Shown piece by piece: positions 26,882 to 36,021 of a stretch of DNA of 64,000 nt. Origin of the DNA: Rhodospirillaceae bacterium (GTDB lineage: Bacteria > Pseudomonadota > Alphaproteobacteria > Rhodospirillales > Casp-alpha2); the NCBI GenBank assembly GCA_016845145.1, contig JAERTE010000138.1:29511-93510 (forward strand), in the 5' to 3' direction. The notes under the pieces were generated by a model. That model saw only the letters and a program-made list of their open reading frames with translations, was not told the DNA's origin and ran no database searches. A program made the translations under genes and the position numbers. The first letter of the stretch is position 1. The number at the start of each line of letters is the position of its first letter.

Positions 26882-27739
26882 TTAATCTCCGAATAGAGCC
26901 CGGCCTTGGCTGATCGCCTTGGCGCCGTCAGCGTTGATAACTTCGAACAATGCACCGCCTTCGGCAGTCGCATGTCGGACGCAAATGTCCGTACCCGGGA
27001 TCACCATGCCGGTAAAGCGGCAACTGAAACGTTTCAAGCGCGCCGGCTGGTCATTCAAATGATTGGCGACGATTTCCTTGATGCCGAGCGCCAGGGTCGC
27101 GGTGCCGTGCAGGATGATGTCAGGCAGACCGGCGGCCAATGCCACGGCGCGTTCTGTGTGGATGGGGCTCCAAATGTCGGCGCATTCGGTATAGACATGC
27201 GGCATCTCGCGCGCGATGGAGACGGCGGTCTCGGTCCAATCATCGGCGGGGGTTTGTTCGGGCCACGCGGGTGGTTCGTCTTCCACATTGTCGGCGCCAT
27301 CAATTTCGATGCCCCGGTAGATAGCGCTGGAATAGCTGGTGGCCAGATGCGTGCCGTCGTCCGCCTCCAAGATCAGCCGCGTGATGGTCATGGTGCCGGG
27401 TTTGATGCGTCTCACCGCGACTAGGCGAGCGAAGCTGCGGGTGCTCATACCTGGCCGGATCGGCACGTGAATTTGTGTATCCTGGGCAGCATGGACGACG
27501 CGGCGGCGTTCTTCATCGGTGGCGCCGAACTCGGGTGTCTCGCGGATATCGCGCGATGCCGGCCATTCCAGCGGGATTACCATCATCGGCGGCGCATAGA
27601 CGCCACCTTCGCGCGCATCATCAAAATAGACATCGGCGGTCTCTCCCAACCCCGCCGCATAGGCCAGTGACGAGCGCACAGTGACAGCTTTTTCATAAGG
27701 GCCGATCTCGGACCCTACGGCGGCGGCGCGAATGGGCAT
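26882..27739 (-). CDS. MaoC-family hydratase/dehydratase
   Basis: 285 residues from the ATG at 27739; a GTG at 27745 with GGAG close upstream is equally possible. It is a double hot-dog protein. The second half has ADIWSPIHTERAVALAAGLP, which keeps the Asp and His of the hydratase-2 motif, then DIILHGTATLALG. It should hydrate or dehydrate an acyl-CoA-type substrate. It leads a two-gene unit with the isomerase. Confidence 0.87.
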   Translation of the reverse strand: MPIRAAAVGSEIGPYEKAVTVRSSLAYAAGLGETADVYFDDAREGGVYAPPMMVIPLEWPASRDIRETPEFGATDEERRRVVHAAQDTQIHVPIRPGMSTRSFARLVAVRRIKPGTMTITRLILEADDGTHLATSYSSAIYRGIEIDGADNVEDEPPAWPEQTPADDWTETAVSIAREMPHVYTECADIWSPIHTERAVALAAGLPDIILHGTATLALGIKEIVANHLNDQPARLKRFSCRFTGMVIPGTDICVRHATAEGGALFEVINADGAKAISQGRALFGD

Positions 27740-27919
27740 GATCACAGTTCTCCGACTACCTCGTTAGGCATCCGTTTTGTTCCAAATGAGGCCATGGCGC
27801 AACCGTGGAATGCCGCCATGCTATTGCATGCCGGTTGAATTCGGAGAAGATAGAGCCATGTAGATGACGGGCGGCCACGCACCATGGATGAAAAAGCGTC
27901 GGCCGGGAGAACATGAACC

Positions 27920-30301
27920 ATGAAGATGACGACAAAAATTTATGCCGGATTCGGTGGCGTGTTGCTGCTCGCCGTATTTGTGGCGATCGTAGGTATTACC
28001 AGCCTCGACGAAGCCTCGGACGGTTTCGTCAAGTATCGCACCCTGGCGCGCCAAACCAACGCCGATGGCCGTGTTCAGGCGAACATGCTGATGACCCGGA
28101 TTTTCGCCAAAAATTTTGTCATTAGCGCGACGCCTGAAAACATCGACGGCGTCAAGGAGCGCGCGACCAGAACACTTGAAATGATTGAGGAGTCGACAAG
28201 GCTTTCTAAAGACGCTGCGGCCCGGAACCTTCTGACGGATGACCTGCGAAATGACCTCAATGAATATGTGACGCAATTCGAAAAGGTCACGGAATGGCAG
28301 GGGCAGCGTGATGTGTTGGTCAACGACCAGCTTAACGTGCTGGGCCCGCAGACGGAACGCGCGCTGACGCAAATCATGCAAAGCGCGCTCAGCGATGGCG
28401 ATACAGTTGCGGCTTACCAAGCTGGCGTGACATTGCGCAGTTTGTTGCTCGGGCGGCTCTATGCCAACCGCTTCCTGATTCAGAACGACGATGCCTCGGT
28501 CGACCGCGCCATGCGCGAGTTCAGGGACATGGAACTGAACGTCGAGCATTTGTTCGATGAATTGGAAAACCCGAAACGCCGCGCCTTGGCAAACGAGGTG
28601 AAAGAACTGCAAGCTCAATACATGGAGGCCTTCGTCCAGGTGCGCCGGGTGATCAGCAGCCGCAATACGTTGATCGTGCATCATCTCGATCGCATCGGGC
28701 CTGCCGTCGCCAACCGCATCGAACGCTTGAAGCTGGCGATTAAGGAAGAGCAAGACCGATTGGGCCCGACCGCTCAGGCTGCGATTTTTAGAGCCGAAAC
28801 CATCACGGCGATTGCGTCGATGATCGCGATCATTCTCGGCATCGTACTGGCCGGGTGGATCGGCGCCGGCATTTCTCGGCCGATCCGAGATCTCACGCGG
28901 GCGGCGAAAGCCATGGCCGGCGGAAACCTGGACCAAAAGGTTGATACGGGGCGCAAAGACGAGGTCGGCACCTTGGCCAGGGCTTTTGTCGCCATGCGCG
29001 AAGCCATCGAGGAGAAGGTTTCTTCGCTTGAAGCCGAGATCGTCGAGCGCACCAGTGCCGAAAGACAATTGGCCGCGGCGCAACAGGAACTGGAGGCGAC
29101 AAACGAGCACCTGGAAGAAACCGTCAAAGCCCGGACCGCCGAGCTGACGGCCAAGGAGCGCCAACTGCGGGTCGCGCTGACGAATATGTCCGACGGCATT
29201 TTCACCGTTGATGAAAATCACCGATACGAAATGATCAATGATCGGTATATGGAAATGACCGGCTTGTCCGGCGATGTGATCGCACCTGGTTGCTCCGTCG
29301 AAGAAGCTATGCACGACGCGGCGGAGAAGGGGTATTACGGATCGGGCGAACCGCTGGAGCTGGCGCGCCAGCGGTTTGAAGTGATGGTCTCGGATAAATA
29401 CGAAGAAGTGGAATCGACAACCTCGGCCGGCCGTATCCTGAATTACCGGAAAACACCGATGGAGGGTGGCGGCGCTATTGTGGTGGTCTCCGACGTAACA
29501 GAACGCCGCCAAGCCGAGCGCGAATTGTCGGATGCCTTCCAAAACATTTCGTCGTCGATCAATTACGCCAGCCGCATCCAGAAATCGATCTTGCCTGCCA
29601 ATGATGATTTGGAACAGCGCTTTGGTGAGCACTTCGTCATCTGGGAGCCCCGCGATGTTGTCGGGGGCGATGTCTATTGGTGCCATGGCTGGGGCCAGGG
29701 GCAATTGATGCTGCTCGGGGATTGCACCGGGCATGGCGTGCCGGGCGCGTTTATGACCTTGATCTCCACCGGTGCGCTGGAACGCGCCATGGCCGAGGTG
29801 GAAGTCGGAGATGTGTCAGCGCTGGTGCAACGCATGCATCAGCTGGTGCGCCATGCGCTTGGGCAGGACGGCGATAATGGGAATGCCAACGATGGCCTGG
29901 AATTAGGTGCCTGTTATGCGCATCCCGGCGGCGAACAACTCACATTTGTCGGTGCCCGGTTCGAACTGTTTGTCGTCCGCGACGGTGTTATTGAACAGGT
30001 TCGCAGCACCAAGAAAGGTATCGGTTATCCTGAGGTGCCCACCGATCAGGTTTTCGATGCGACAGTCTTAGATGTCGTGCCGGGAACGCGTTTCTACATG
30101 ACAACGGACGGCGCCATCGACCAGATCAATGATGCCGAACGCCGCCGCTTCGGCAAGGCCCGGTTTAAGGATCTCTTGATGTCCGTTCAGGAGATGTCCA
30201 TGTCTGTGCAAGGTGAAGAGATTCTAAAGACCATCAAGGATTACCAAGGTGGTGCGCCGCGTCTCGACGACATTGCCGTGGTCGGTTTCAACATTGGGTG
30301 A
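27920..30301 (+). CDS. siaA: SiaA-like membrane PP2C phosphatase with PAS domain
   Basis: 793 residues. Segment 1 is at about residues 8-28 and segment 2 at 294-316, with a helical periplasmic domain between. HAMP follows at about 317-370, a coiled coil to 415, and a PAS domain at about 417-525 (VALTNMSDGIFTVDENHRYEMIN-type). The SpoIIE/PP2C phosphatase fills 555-793, with metal residues in VVGGDVYW, GDCTGHGVPGAF, TTDGAIDQI and LDDIAVVGF. In Pseudomonas, SiaA dephosphorylates SiaC. SiaB and SiaC genes follow at once (9- and 18-base gaps), which supports the role. The PAS insertion is an extra input, as far as I recall absent from Pseudomonas SiaA. Confidence 0.88.
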   Translation: MKMTTKIYAGFGGVLLLAVFVAIVGITSLDEASDGFVKYRTLARQTNADGRVQANMLMTRIFAKNFVISATPENIDGVKERATRTLEMIEESTRLSKDAAARNLLTDDLRNDLNEYVTQFEKVTEWQGQRDVLVNDQLNVLGPQTERALTQIMQSALSDGDTVAAYQAGVTLRSLLLGRLYANRFLIQNDDASVDRAMREFRDMELNVEHLFDELENPKRRALANEVKELQAQYMEAFVQVRRVISSRNTLIVHHLDRIGPAVANRIERLKLAIKEEQDRLGPTAQAAIFRAETITAIASMIAIILGIVLAGWIGAGISRPIRDLTRAAKAMAGGNLDQKVDTGRKDEVGTLARAFVAMREAIEEKVSSLEAEIVERTSAERQLAAAQQELEATNEHLEETVKARTAELTAKERQLRVALTNMSDGIFTVDENHRYEMINDRYMEMTGLSGDVIAPGCSVEEAMHDAAEKGYYGSGEPLELARQRFEVMVSDKYEEVESTTSAGRILNYRKTPMEGGGAIVVVSDVTERRQAERELSDAFQNISSSINYASRIQKSILPANDDLEQRFGEHFVIWEPRDVVGGDVYWCHGWGQGQLMLLGDCTGHGVPGAFMTLISTGALERAMAEVEVGDVSALVQRMHQLVRHALGQDGDNGNANDGLELGACYAHPGGEQLTFVGARFELFVVRDGVIEQVRSTKKGIGYPEVPTDQVFDATVLDVVPGTRFYMTTDGAIDQINDAERRRFGKARFKDLLMSVQEMSMSVQGEEILKTIKDYQGGAPRLDDIAVVGFNIG

Positions 30302-30310
30302 GGTGAAGAC

Positions 30311-30868
30311 ATGGTTGATCTGAACAAAATTCATGACATCCAAAATTCGTTGAATGCCGAGCAAATCATCTTTTGCTATGCTGGCTACATCACCGAGGAT
30401 GTTCTGCTCAGTGTCGGAAATACGATCAAGCAAAAATTGGAGGTCGTAAAGGCAGACCGCTCGGCGGCTCGGGCGATTTTTGCGATTTTCGTCGAAGAGG
30501 CGCAGAACGTCATTCGTTATTCTAAAGCGATCCTTGGTGACGAGGCTGACGAAAACTCTGATGTTCTTAGGCGCGGGTTTATTGCGGTCGGCAAAACAGA
30601 TGGGCGCTATTATGTTTGTTGCGGGAACCTCATACAACGCGACGATGTGGATCGCCTAGAAGGACACCTGGAGCATATAAAATCTCTCGATGAAGACGGT
30701 CTAAAGGCGCTGTATAAGAAATCTCTGCGCGAACCTCCGCCGGAAGGAAGCAAAGGAGCGGGCGTCGGCTTCGTTGATATTGCTCGTCGCGCGAAGGGAG
30801 GGTTCGACTATCTGTTTAAGAATATTGATGCCGAACACGCCTATTTTTATATAAGTGCATACGCTTAG
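30311..30868 (+). CDS. siaB: SiaB-family protein kinase
   Basis: 185 residues. FVEEAQNVIRYSKAILGDE is the N-box-like segment and GAGVGFVDIARRAKGGFDY is a short glycine-rich nucleotide loop, as expected of the divergent HATPase kinases of this family. SiaB phosphorylates SiaC and opposes SiaA. Position between the phosphatase and the SiaC gene is the standard order. G+C is visibly lower than in the phosphatase gene. Confidence 0.88.
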   Translation: MVDLNKIHDIQNSLNAEQIIFCYAGYITEDVLLSVGNTIKQKLEVVKADRSAARAIFAIFVEEAQNVIRYSKAILGDEADENSDVLRRGFIAVGKTDGRYYVCCGNLIQRDDVDRLEGHLEHIKSLDEDGLKALYKKSLREPPPEGSKGAGVGFVDIARRAKGGFDYLFKNIDAEHAYFYISAYA

Positions 30869-30886
30869 GCGCGGGAGAAAAGCATT

Positions 30887-31273
30887 TTGGAAAATATTAA
30901 CTTAAAAGCGACCGACCGCTCGCCTGAGGTCGCGTTCGATTTCTCTGCCAATAGCTTTGCGCTTCGCGGCATGGCATTTATGGAAGACGCGAGAGGGTTT
31001 TTCGAACCCTTCATGAACCCGCTTGAGCAACACATCGAGGGGCTCAGTGAGGCCGACGTGCAATTTGACTTTGCGCTGAACTATTTTAATAGCAGCGCTG
31101 CTCGGGTTGTTTTGTCGATCTTTGATCTTCTGGAGGAGGCGGCGGAGCGCGGCAACAAGGTTACGATCCTGTGGCATCATGAAAACGACGAAGACATGGT
31201 CGAGCAGGGCGAAGAGTTTGGCGAAGACCTGGAGCACGCGACTTTCAAGATCGTCGGTAGTGACGACGATTAG
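30887..31273 (+). CDS. siaC: SiaC-family regulatory phosphoprotein (DUF1987)
   Basis: 128 residues from a TTG start at 30887 with GGGAG nine bases before. The sequence has the family pattern ending SxxxIFDLLEEAAERG and VTILWHHENDEDM. The switch site, a Thr in a NTSS context in Pseudomonas as I recall, appears here as NYFNSSAARVV, so a Ser would be phosphorylated. The acidic tail is typical. In Pseudomonas, unphosphorylated SiaC binds and activates the diguanylate cyclase SiaD, but no cyclase gene is in the window. Confidence 0.87.
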   Translation: MENINLKATDRSPEVAFDFSANSFALRGMAFMEDARGFFEPFMNPLEQHIEGLSEADVQFDFALNYFNSSAARVVLSIFDLLEEAAERGNKVTILWHHENDEDMVEQGEEFGEDLEHATFKIVGSDDD

Positions 31274-31301
31274 ATTTCGCGGTGTCGCGCTAGCGGGTTT
31301 T

Positions 31302-33368
31302 CTATCCGCCAAGCTCAATCAGCAAACTTCCATGCTCATCAACGCGCACGGCGCAATTGGAGCCGGCGACAGTGGTCGATTCGTTCTCTTCAATGATCGC
31401 GGGGCCTGGCACTTCGAACCCAGGTGCAAGATCGACCCGGCGGTAAACGGCGTGATCGACGAAGCCGTTCATTTGCGCGCAATAGGCCGACCGGGTTGAA
31501 ACCGGAGCGGCGTTCGGATTGCCTGCAACAGTGCTACCGAATTCTCCGATGCGCGCCGGTGCGGATGCACTAAGGCGAAGGTTAATGATTTCCAGCTCCA
31601 GATCGTCATAAACGCGGCCATAGAGTTTGGTATAGGCGGCGTTGAAAGCCTTGGTGACGGCGGTCTCGAAGCTATCGCCCAGCATTTCAGGCGAAATGGC
31701 GATGTTTTCATGGTATCCCTGGCCCACATACCGCATATCGAAACTCATTTGATCGGTGATGCGTTCGGGCGCGATATCTGCGGGCATGCGGCTTCGGCAT
31801 TCGGCGGCCATGGCGTCGAACGTGGCTTGCAATGCTGCCGGATCAGCACCCGTGAGGCGCATGGGCTGCGAGCGCACGGTATCGAACGAGATTGGCGCGA
31901 CGATCATGCCCAAGGCCGACGCCACGCCCGCGTGCGGCGGAATGAGCACGCGTTTGACGCCGAGGCGCCGGGCGAAATCCACGGCGTGTACCGGCCCCGC
32001 GCCGCCAAAGGCCACCATGGTGTAGCGCGCCGGGTCTTCGCCGCGTTCGGTCACATAGACCTTGGCGGCCGATGCCATGTTTTCGTTGACGATGCCGTGT
32101 ATGCCCCACGCGGCGTCTTCAATACCAAGGTCAAGCTGATCGGCGATGCCGGCTTTGAGAGCGGCTCTTGCGGCGTTGATATCCAGCGCCATGCCGCCAC
32201 CAAGGAAATGCCCGGCATCCAGATATCCCAACACCAAGTCGGCATCCGATACCGTGGGCTCCAAGCCGCCTTGCCCGTAGCAAGCCGGGCCGGGTTGGGC
32301 GCCGGCGCTTTCAGGGCCGACCTGCATGGTGCCGACTTCGGTCGCGTGTGCGATCGAGCCGCCGCCGGCACCGATTTCCATCAAATCGACGACCGGAATG
32401 TGGACTGGGAATCCCGAGCCGGTTTTGAAACGGTGCACATGGGCGACTTCGAACTCCGTGGTTTTGGCGACGCCGCCGTCGTTGACCAGACACATCTTCG
32501 CCGTGGTGCCGCCCATATCGAAGGCCAGCACGTGGTCGATGCCCGCGAGGCGCGCGTAATGGGCCGCGCCGAGCGCGCCGGCAGCCGGACCCGATTCGAT
32601 GATCTGTACCGGGAATTCCCGTGCCGTGTCCGATGTCGTGGTGCCGCCACTCGATAGCATCAACAACAGCTCACTGGCCGCTCCGGCATCGGTCATGCGG
32701 CCATTCAGCCGGTTTAGGTAACTTGCCGCTGCGGGCTTGGCGTAGGCATTGATGACCGTGGTGGATGTACGCTCATATTCTTTCATTTCCGGCAATACGT
32801 CTGACGATAGCGACACAGGTATACCGGGAGCCATTTCGGAGATGATCGAACCGATGCGCTGCTCGTGCGCTGGGTTGCGGTAGGCATGCAGCAGCGAAAC
32901 GGCAATGGATTCGACACCTTGTTCGGCCAAGGTTTTCACGGCGGCGCGGACGGTATCTTCGTCCAGTTCGGTGCGCGCCTGGCCATCGGCATACAGCCGT
33001 TCGTCGATTTCCAGCCGGCTCGGTCTGGGCACCAAGGGTTCGGGGAAACTGATTTTCAGATCATAACCGTCGTAGCGTTTCTCGCGTCCGATCTCGAGCA
33101 CGTCACGCGCGCCGCGGGTGGTGATCAGGCCGGTCTTCGCTCCCTTGCGTTCGATCACAGCATTGATCACCAAGGTAGTGCCGTGAATGTGATAGACAAG
33201 ATTTTGAAGCGCATCAGTGCCGAGCGCCGCAACGCCTTCAGCCACGGCCAGGGAAGGATCATTCGGTGTGGTCAGGCATTTGTGGATGCGGATCTCGCCG
33301 GTTGCATCGTCCGCCAAGGCGAAGTCCGTGAAGGTGCCGCCGATATCGCTGCCAAGGCTTTTTCCCAT
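31302..33368 (-). CDS. hyuA: Hydantoinase/oxoprolinase subunit A
   Basis: 688 residues, full length. It opens with an ASKHA-type phosphate loop (LGSDIGGTFTDFALAD) and has a second nucleotide segment FDMGGTTAKMCLV and VAFGGAGPVHAVDFA. The family hydrolyses hydantoins, 5-oxoproline or related amides with ATP, or carboxylates ketones, together with subunit B. It begins two bases after hyuB, the last gene of a four-gene operon. Confidence 0.92.
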   Translation of the reverse strand: MGKSLGSDIGGTFTDFALADDATGEIRIHKCLTTPNDPSLAVAEGVAALGTDALQNLVYHIHGTTLVINAVIERKGAKTGLITTRGARDVLEIGREKRYDGYDLKISFPEPLVPRPSRLEIDERLYADGQARTELDEDTVRAAVKTLAEQGVESIAVSLLHAYRNPAHEQRIGSIISEMAPGIPVSLSSDVLPEMKEYERTSTTVINAYAKPAAASYLNRLNGRMTDAGAASELLLMLSSGGTTTSDTAREFPVQIIESGPAAGALGAAHYARLAGIDHVLAFDMGGTTAKMCLVNDGGVAKTTEFEVAHVHRFKTGSGFPVHIPVVDLMEIGAGGGSIAHATEVGTMQVGPESAGAQPGPACYGQGGLEPTVSDADLVLGYLDAGHFLGGGMALDINAARAALKAGIADQLDLGIEDAAWGIHGIVNENMASAAKVYVTERGEDPARYTMVAFGGAGPVHAVDFARRLGVKRVLIPPHAGVASALGMIVAPISFDTVRSQPMRLTGADPAALQATFDAMAAECRSRMPADIAPERITDQMSFDMRYVGQGYHENIAISPEMLGDSFETAVTKAFNAAYTKLYGRVYDDLELEIINLRLSASAPARIGEFGSTVAGNPNAAPVSTRSAYCAQMNGFVDHAVYRRVDLAPGFEVPGPAIIEENESTTVAGSNCAVRVDEHGSLLIELGG

Positions 33369-33370
33369 GT

Positions 33371-35029
33371 TCAGTCTCCGTCATACCCGTAGCGTTCAGC
33401 AGCGGCATCCTTGGAGACCAGACCATTCTCGATGTCGCGCTTGATGCTTTCCGGTTGGCGCTTGCCCGGATCCCCCAACCCACCGCCGCCGGGTATCTTG
33501 CACAAGAATCGGTCACCCGGCTTCAAAGAGCGCTGAATGCCGGAGTTTTGTGCGGCGTTGTTGATGTAGAGCTCACCGTTGGCGGCTTCGCCGCCGCCCA
33601 GGAACCCCGGCACCGGATAAGCCAGCCTGCCGGCACGGAAGCTGGCCAGGATATCGCCGTCGGGGCCGTGATCATCGGTCAACACCTCGACCTCGAACAG
33701 CTGCCCGAAGCCGCCCCGGTATTCACCCGCACCGGCGGAATCAGGCCACAGCGCGCGCTGATGGATCATGATCGGTACATCGTTCTCCAGCACCTCAATT
33801 GGCGTGTTGCCGACATTCACGGGAAATGACAGGCACGATACGCCGTCGCGGTCGGGGCGAGCGCCAAGCCCGCCGTTGACGACGTTCAAAGGCGCGAAAC
33901 CGCCACCGTCCTGGCGCTTGCCGAAAAAGTATTGCCCCCACATGGGTGTCGAGCCGGCTCCGGCGGTGATGCGATCCGGCACGGCCTCGGCAATTGCGGC
34001 GAATACAACCTCCGCCATGTAGTTGCCGATGGATGTGCGTGCGAAAACAGGCGCGGGAAAAGTGCAGTTCAGGATCGATCCTTCCTCGGCCTTGATGGTC
34101 AAAGGCTTCAGCGTGCCCTCGTTCATTTTGATAGGCAGTTCCAGCACCGCGTTGACGGCGAAGGTGGTGTATGAGCACGCATAGGTATAGGTGCAGTTGA
34201 TGGCGGTGCGCACTTGTTCCGATGTGCCGGTGAAATCGATCTCGATATCGCTGCCTTCGATGGTCACGGTACAGACGATAGTCACTTCCTCATCATCGTC
34301 GATACCCACCGGCGAGACGCTTTTGTAGACACCGTCCGGGATTTTCTCGATCTCGGCGCGTGCCAGGGCTTCCGAGCGCGTGATCATTTCGTCGGCCACC
34401 AGTTGCAAATCATCCCAGCCGCGTTCCGCGCACATGCCCTTGAGCCGTTCCGATCCCACATGGTTGGCGGCGAACTGGGCGCGCAAATCACCCAGCACGG
34501 TATCGGCGGATCGCACGTTATTCTGGATGAAGGCCAAAACGTCGGTATTCAATTCACCCGCCTTGAAAATCTTTAGGTGCGGGATGCGCAAGCCTTCCTC
34601 GTAATTGTCGCGGCTCTCAATGGTGGCGCGCCTGCCGCCGATATCGACGTGGTGGCAGCAGGTGACGCAATAACCGATGATGCGTCCGTTCAGAAATACC
34701 GGCGTCGCCACCGTAATGTCATTATGGTGGCCCGAACCATGCCACGGGTTGTTGCCGATCAGGACGTCGCCGTCCTCCAGTTCACTCGGCGGATTTTCGT
34801 CCAGCATATGGCGCAGCATGGAGCCCAACGGCCCGCAAAGCCCGGGCGTTGATTCAGGCGATTGCGCCAACAGGCGCCGGTCCGCATCGAAAATCGCGGC
34901 GGCGTAATCGTTGACGTCGCGTACAACGGTCGAAAATGATGTGCGTTTCAGCGTCGCCGCCAGTTCATCGACGGTGGAATTGAAGCGCCGCCAGAACATT
35001 TCCAGCGTAATGGGGTCGAGTTGGGGCAT
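33371..35029 (-). CDS. hyuB: Hydantoinase/oxoprolinase subunit B
   Basis: 552 residues. Signatures are DPITLEMFWRRFNSTVDELA near the start, VRDVNDYAAAIFD, DVLIGNNPWHGSGHHNDITV, and the C-terminal GGGGLGDPGKR. It pairs with HyuA. It begins 14 bases after the stop of the EgtD-like gene. The real substrate of the pair is not evident; context with a methyltransferase suggests an N-methylated or amino-acid-derived ring compound. Confidence 0.92.
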   Translation of the reverse strand: MPQLDPITLEMFWRRFNSTVDELAATLKRTSFSTVVRDVNDYAAAIFDADRRLLAQSPESTPGLCGPLGSMLRHMLDENPPSELEDGDVLIGNNPWHGSGHHNDITVATPVFLNGRIIGYCVTCCHHVDIGGRRATIESRDNYEEGLRIPHLKIFKAGELNTDVLAFIQNNVRSADTVLGDLRAQFAANHVGSERLKGMCAERGWDDLQLVADEMITRSEALARAEIEKIPDGVYKSVSPVGIDDDEEVTIVCTVTIEGSDIEIDFTGTSEQVRTAINCTYTYACSYTTFAVNAVLELPIKMNEGTLKPLTIKAEEGSILNCTFPAPVFARTSIGNYMAEVVFAAIAEAVPDRITAGAGSTPMWGQYFFGKRQDGGGFAPLNVVNGGLGARPDRDGVSCLSFPVNVGNTPIEVLENDVPIMIHQRALWPDSAGAGEYRGGFGQLFEVEVLTDDHGPDGDILASFRAGRLAYPVPGFLGGGEAANGELYINNAAQNSGIQRSLKPGDRFLCKIPGGGGLGDPGKRQPESIKRDIENGLVSKDAAAERYGYDGD

Positions 35030-35043
35030 CTGTTCCTCCCGGA

Positions 35044-36021
35044 CTAGGAGGAAATCTTATCGGAGCCATCCAAAAAGAACAAAGCGTAGAGATATCGAGC
35101 GTCGGTCCACACATGTTTGGTGGAGAAACCGGCCTGAAAGGCGAGCGCGCTGAATTCATCAACCGTGAACTTGTAAGCGTGCTGGGTGTGGATGATTTCG
35201 CCTTCGGCCAATTCAAATGGTTGACCTGCGATGGTTACGGTCTGCCCTGCGAGGGATTGAATGCCGATATCGACGCGGCCCTGATCGGCATCGTAAACGG
35301 CGGAATGGCGGAACTTCGACATTTGGATGTCGCCGCCCAGTTCGCGGTTGATGCGGCTGAGTAAGTTTAAATTGAATGCCGAACTGACGCCACGGGAGTC
35401 GTTGTAGGCGGCCTCGAGGATAGCCACATCCTTTTTCAGATCCACACCAATCAGCAAACCGCCGCCGGCAAGCATGGCACGGCTTTGCGCTAGATACCGG
35501 GAGGCTTCGCCCAGGGTGAAGTTGCCGATCGTGGCGCCGGGGAAAAACCCCAACCGGTGATCGGTGTTGGGAACATCGGGTAACTGAAAGTCACCCAGGA
35601 AATCCGCGGCGACAGCATGGACAGGGATATGAGGATAGTCGGCGGCGATCACCTCGGCGGCGGCGAGTAAGTGGTCGGCGGAGATATCCAATGGCACATA
35701 AGCGCTCGGAGTCTCCAGAGCGTCGAGTATGATACGGCTCTTCTCGCCCGAGCCGCTGCCGTAATCGACCAGATAACAATTCGGGCCCGCCAATTCGGCG
35801 ATCTCGGATGCATGCGCCTTGAGCAGGGAGATTTCAGTGCGTGTCTGATAATACTCGTCCAGTGTCGGAATGGCCTCGAACAGATATGAGCCTTCCTCAT
35901 CGTAAATAAACTTGCTGGCCACGGCCTTTCTGGGTCTAGAAAAGCCGTCCACAACCGCAGTGCGGAAATTCTCCGACGGCGGGCTGAAATCATGAAATCC
36001 GGCGAGGCGGCTGTCGCTCAT
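35044..36021 (-). CDS. EgtD-like SAM-dependent amino-acid methyltransferase
   Basis: 325 residues from the ATG at 36021, which overlaps the M32 gene stop. It belongs to the histidine alpha-N-methyltransferase (EgtD) family: FIYDEEGSYLFEAIPTLDEYYQTR-type opening (residues about 37-60), VDYGSGSGEKSR for SAM binding, and FFPGATIGNFTLGEA. Near the C terminus the family motif that in mycobacterial EgtD reads GEEMLTEVSCKF is here GEIIHTQHAYKF. The Glu and Ser that contact the histidine side chain are therefore Gln and Ala, so a substrate other than histidine is likely. No EgtB-type sulfoxide synthase is in the window. Confidence 0.85.
   Translation of the reverse strand: MSDSRLAGFHDFSPPSENFRTAVVDGFSRPRKAVASKFIYDEEGSYLFEAIPTLDEYYQTRTEISLLKAHASEIAELAGPNCYLVDYGSGSGEKSRIILDALETPSAYVPLDISADHLLAAAEVIAADYPHIPVHAVAADFLGDFQLPDVPNTDHRLGFFPGATIGNFTLGEASRYLAQSRAMLAGGGLLIGVDLKKDVAILEAAYNDSRGVSSAFNLNLLSRINRELGGDIQMSKFRHSAVYDADQGRVDIGIQSLAGQTVTIAGQPFELAEGEIIHTQHAYKFTVDEFSALAFQAGFSTKHVWTDARYLYALFFLDGSDKISS

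Noticed and set aside
27821..29734. A 637-codon open frame on the minus strand
   Set aside because: It lies opposite the SiaA-like gene, whose domains are clear; the antisense frame has His/Arg/Asp-rich shadow composition and no recognisable domain.
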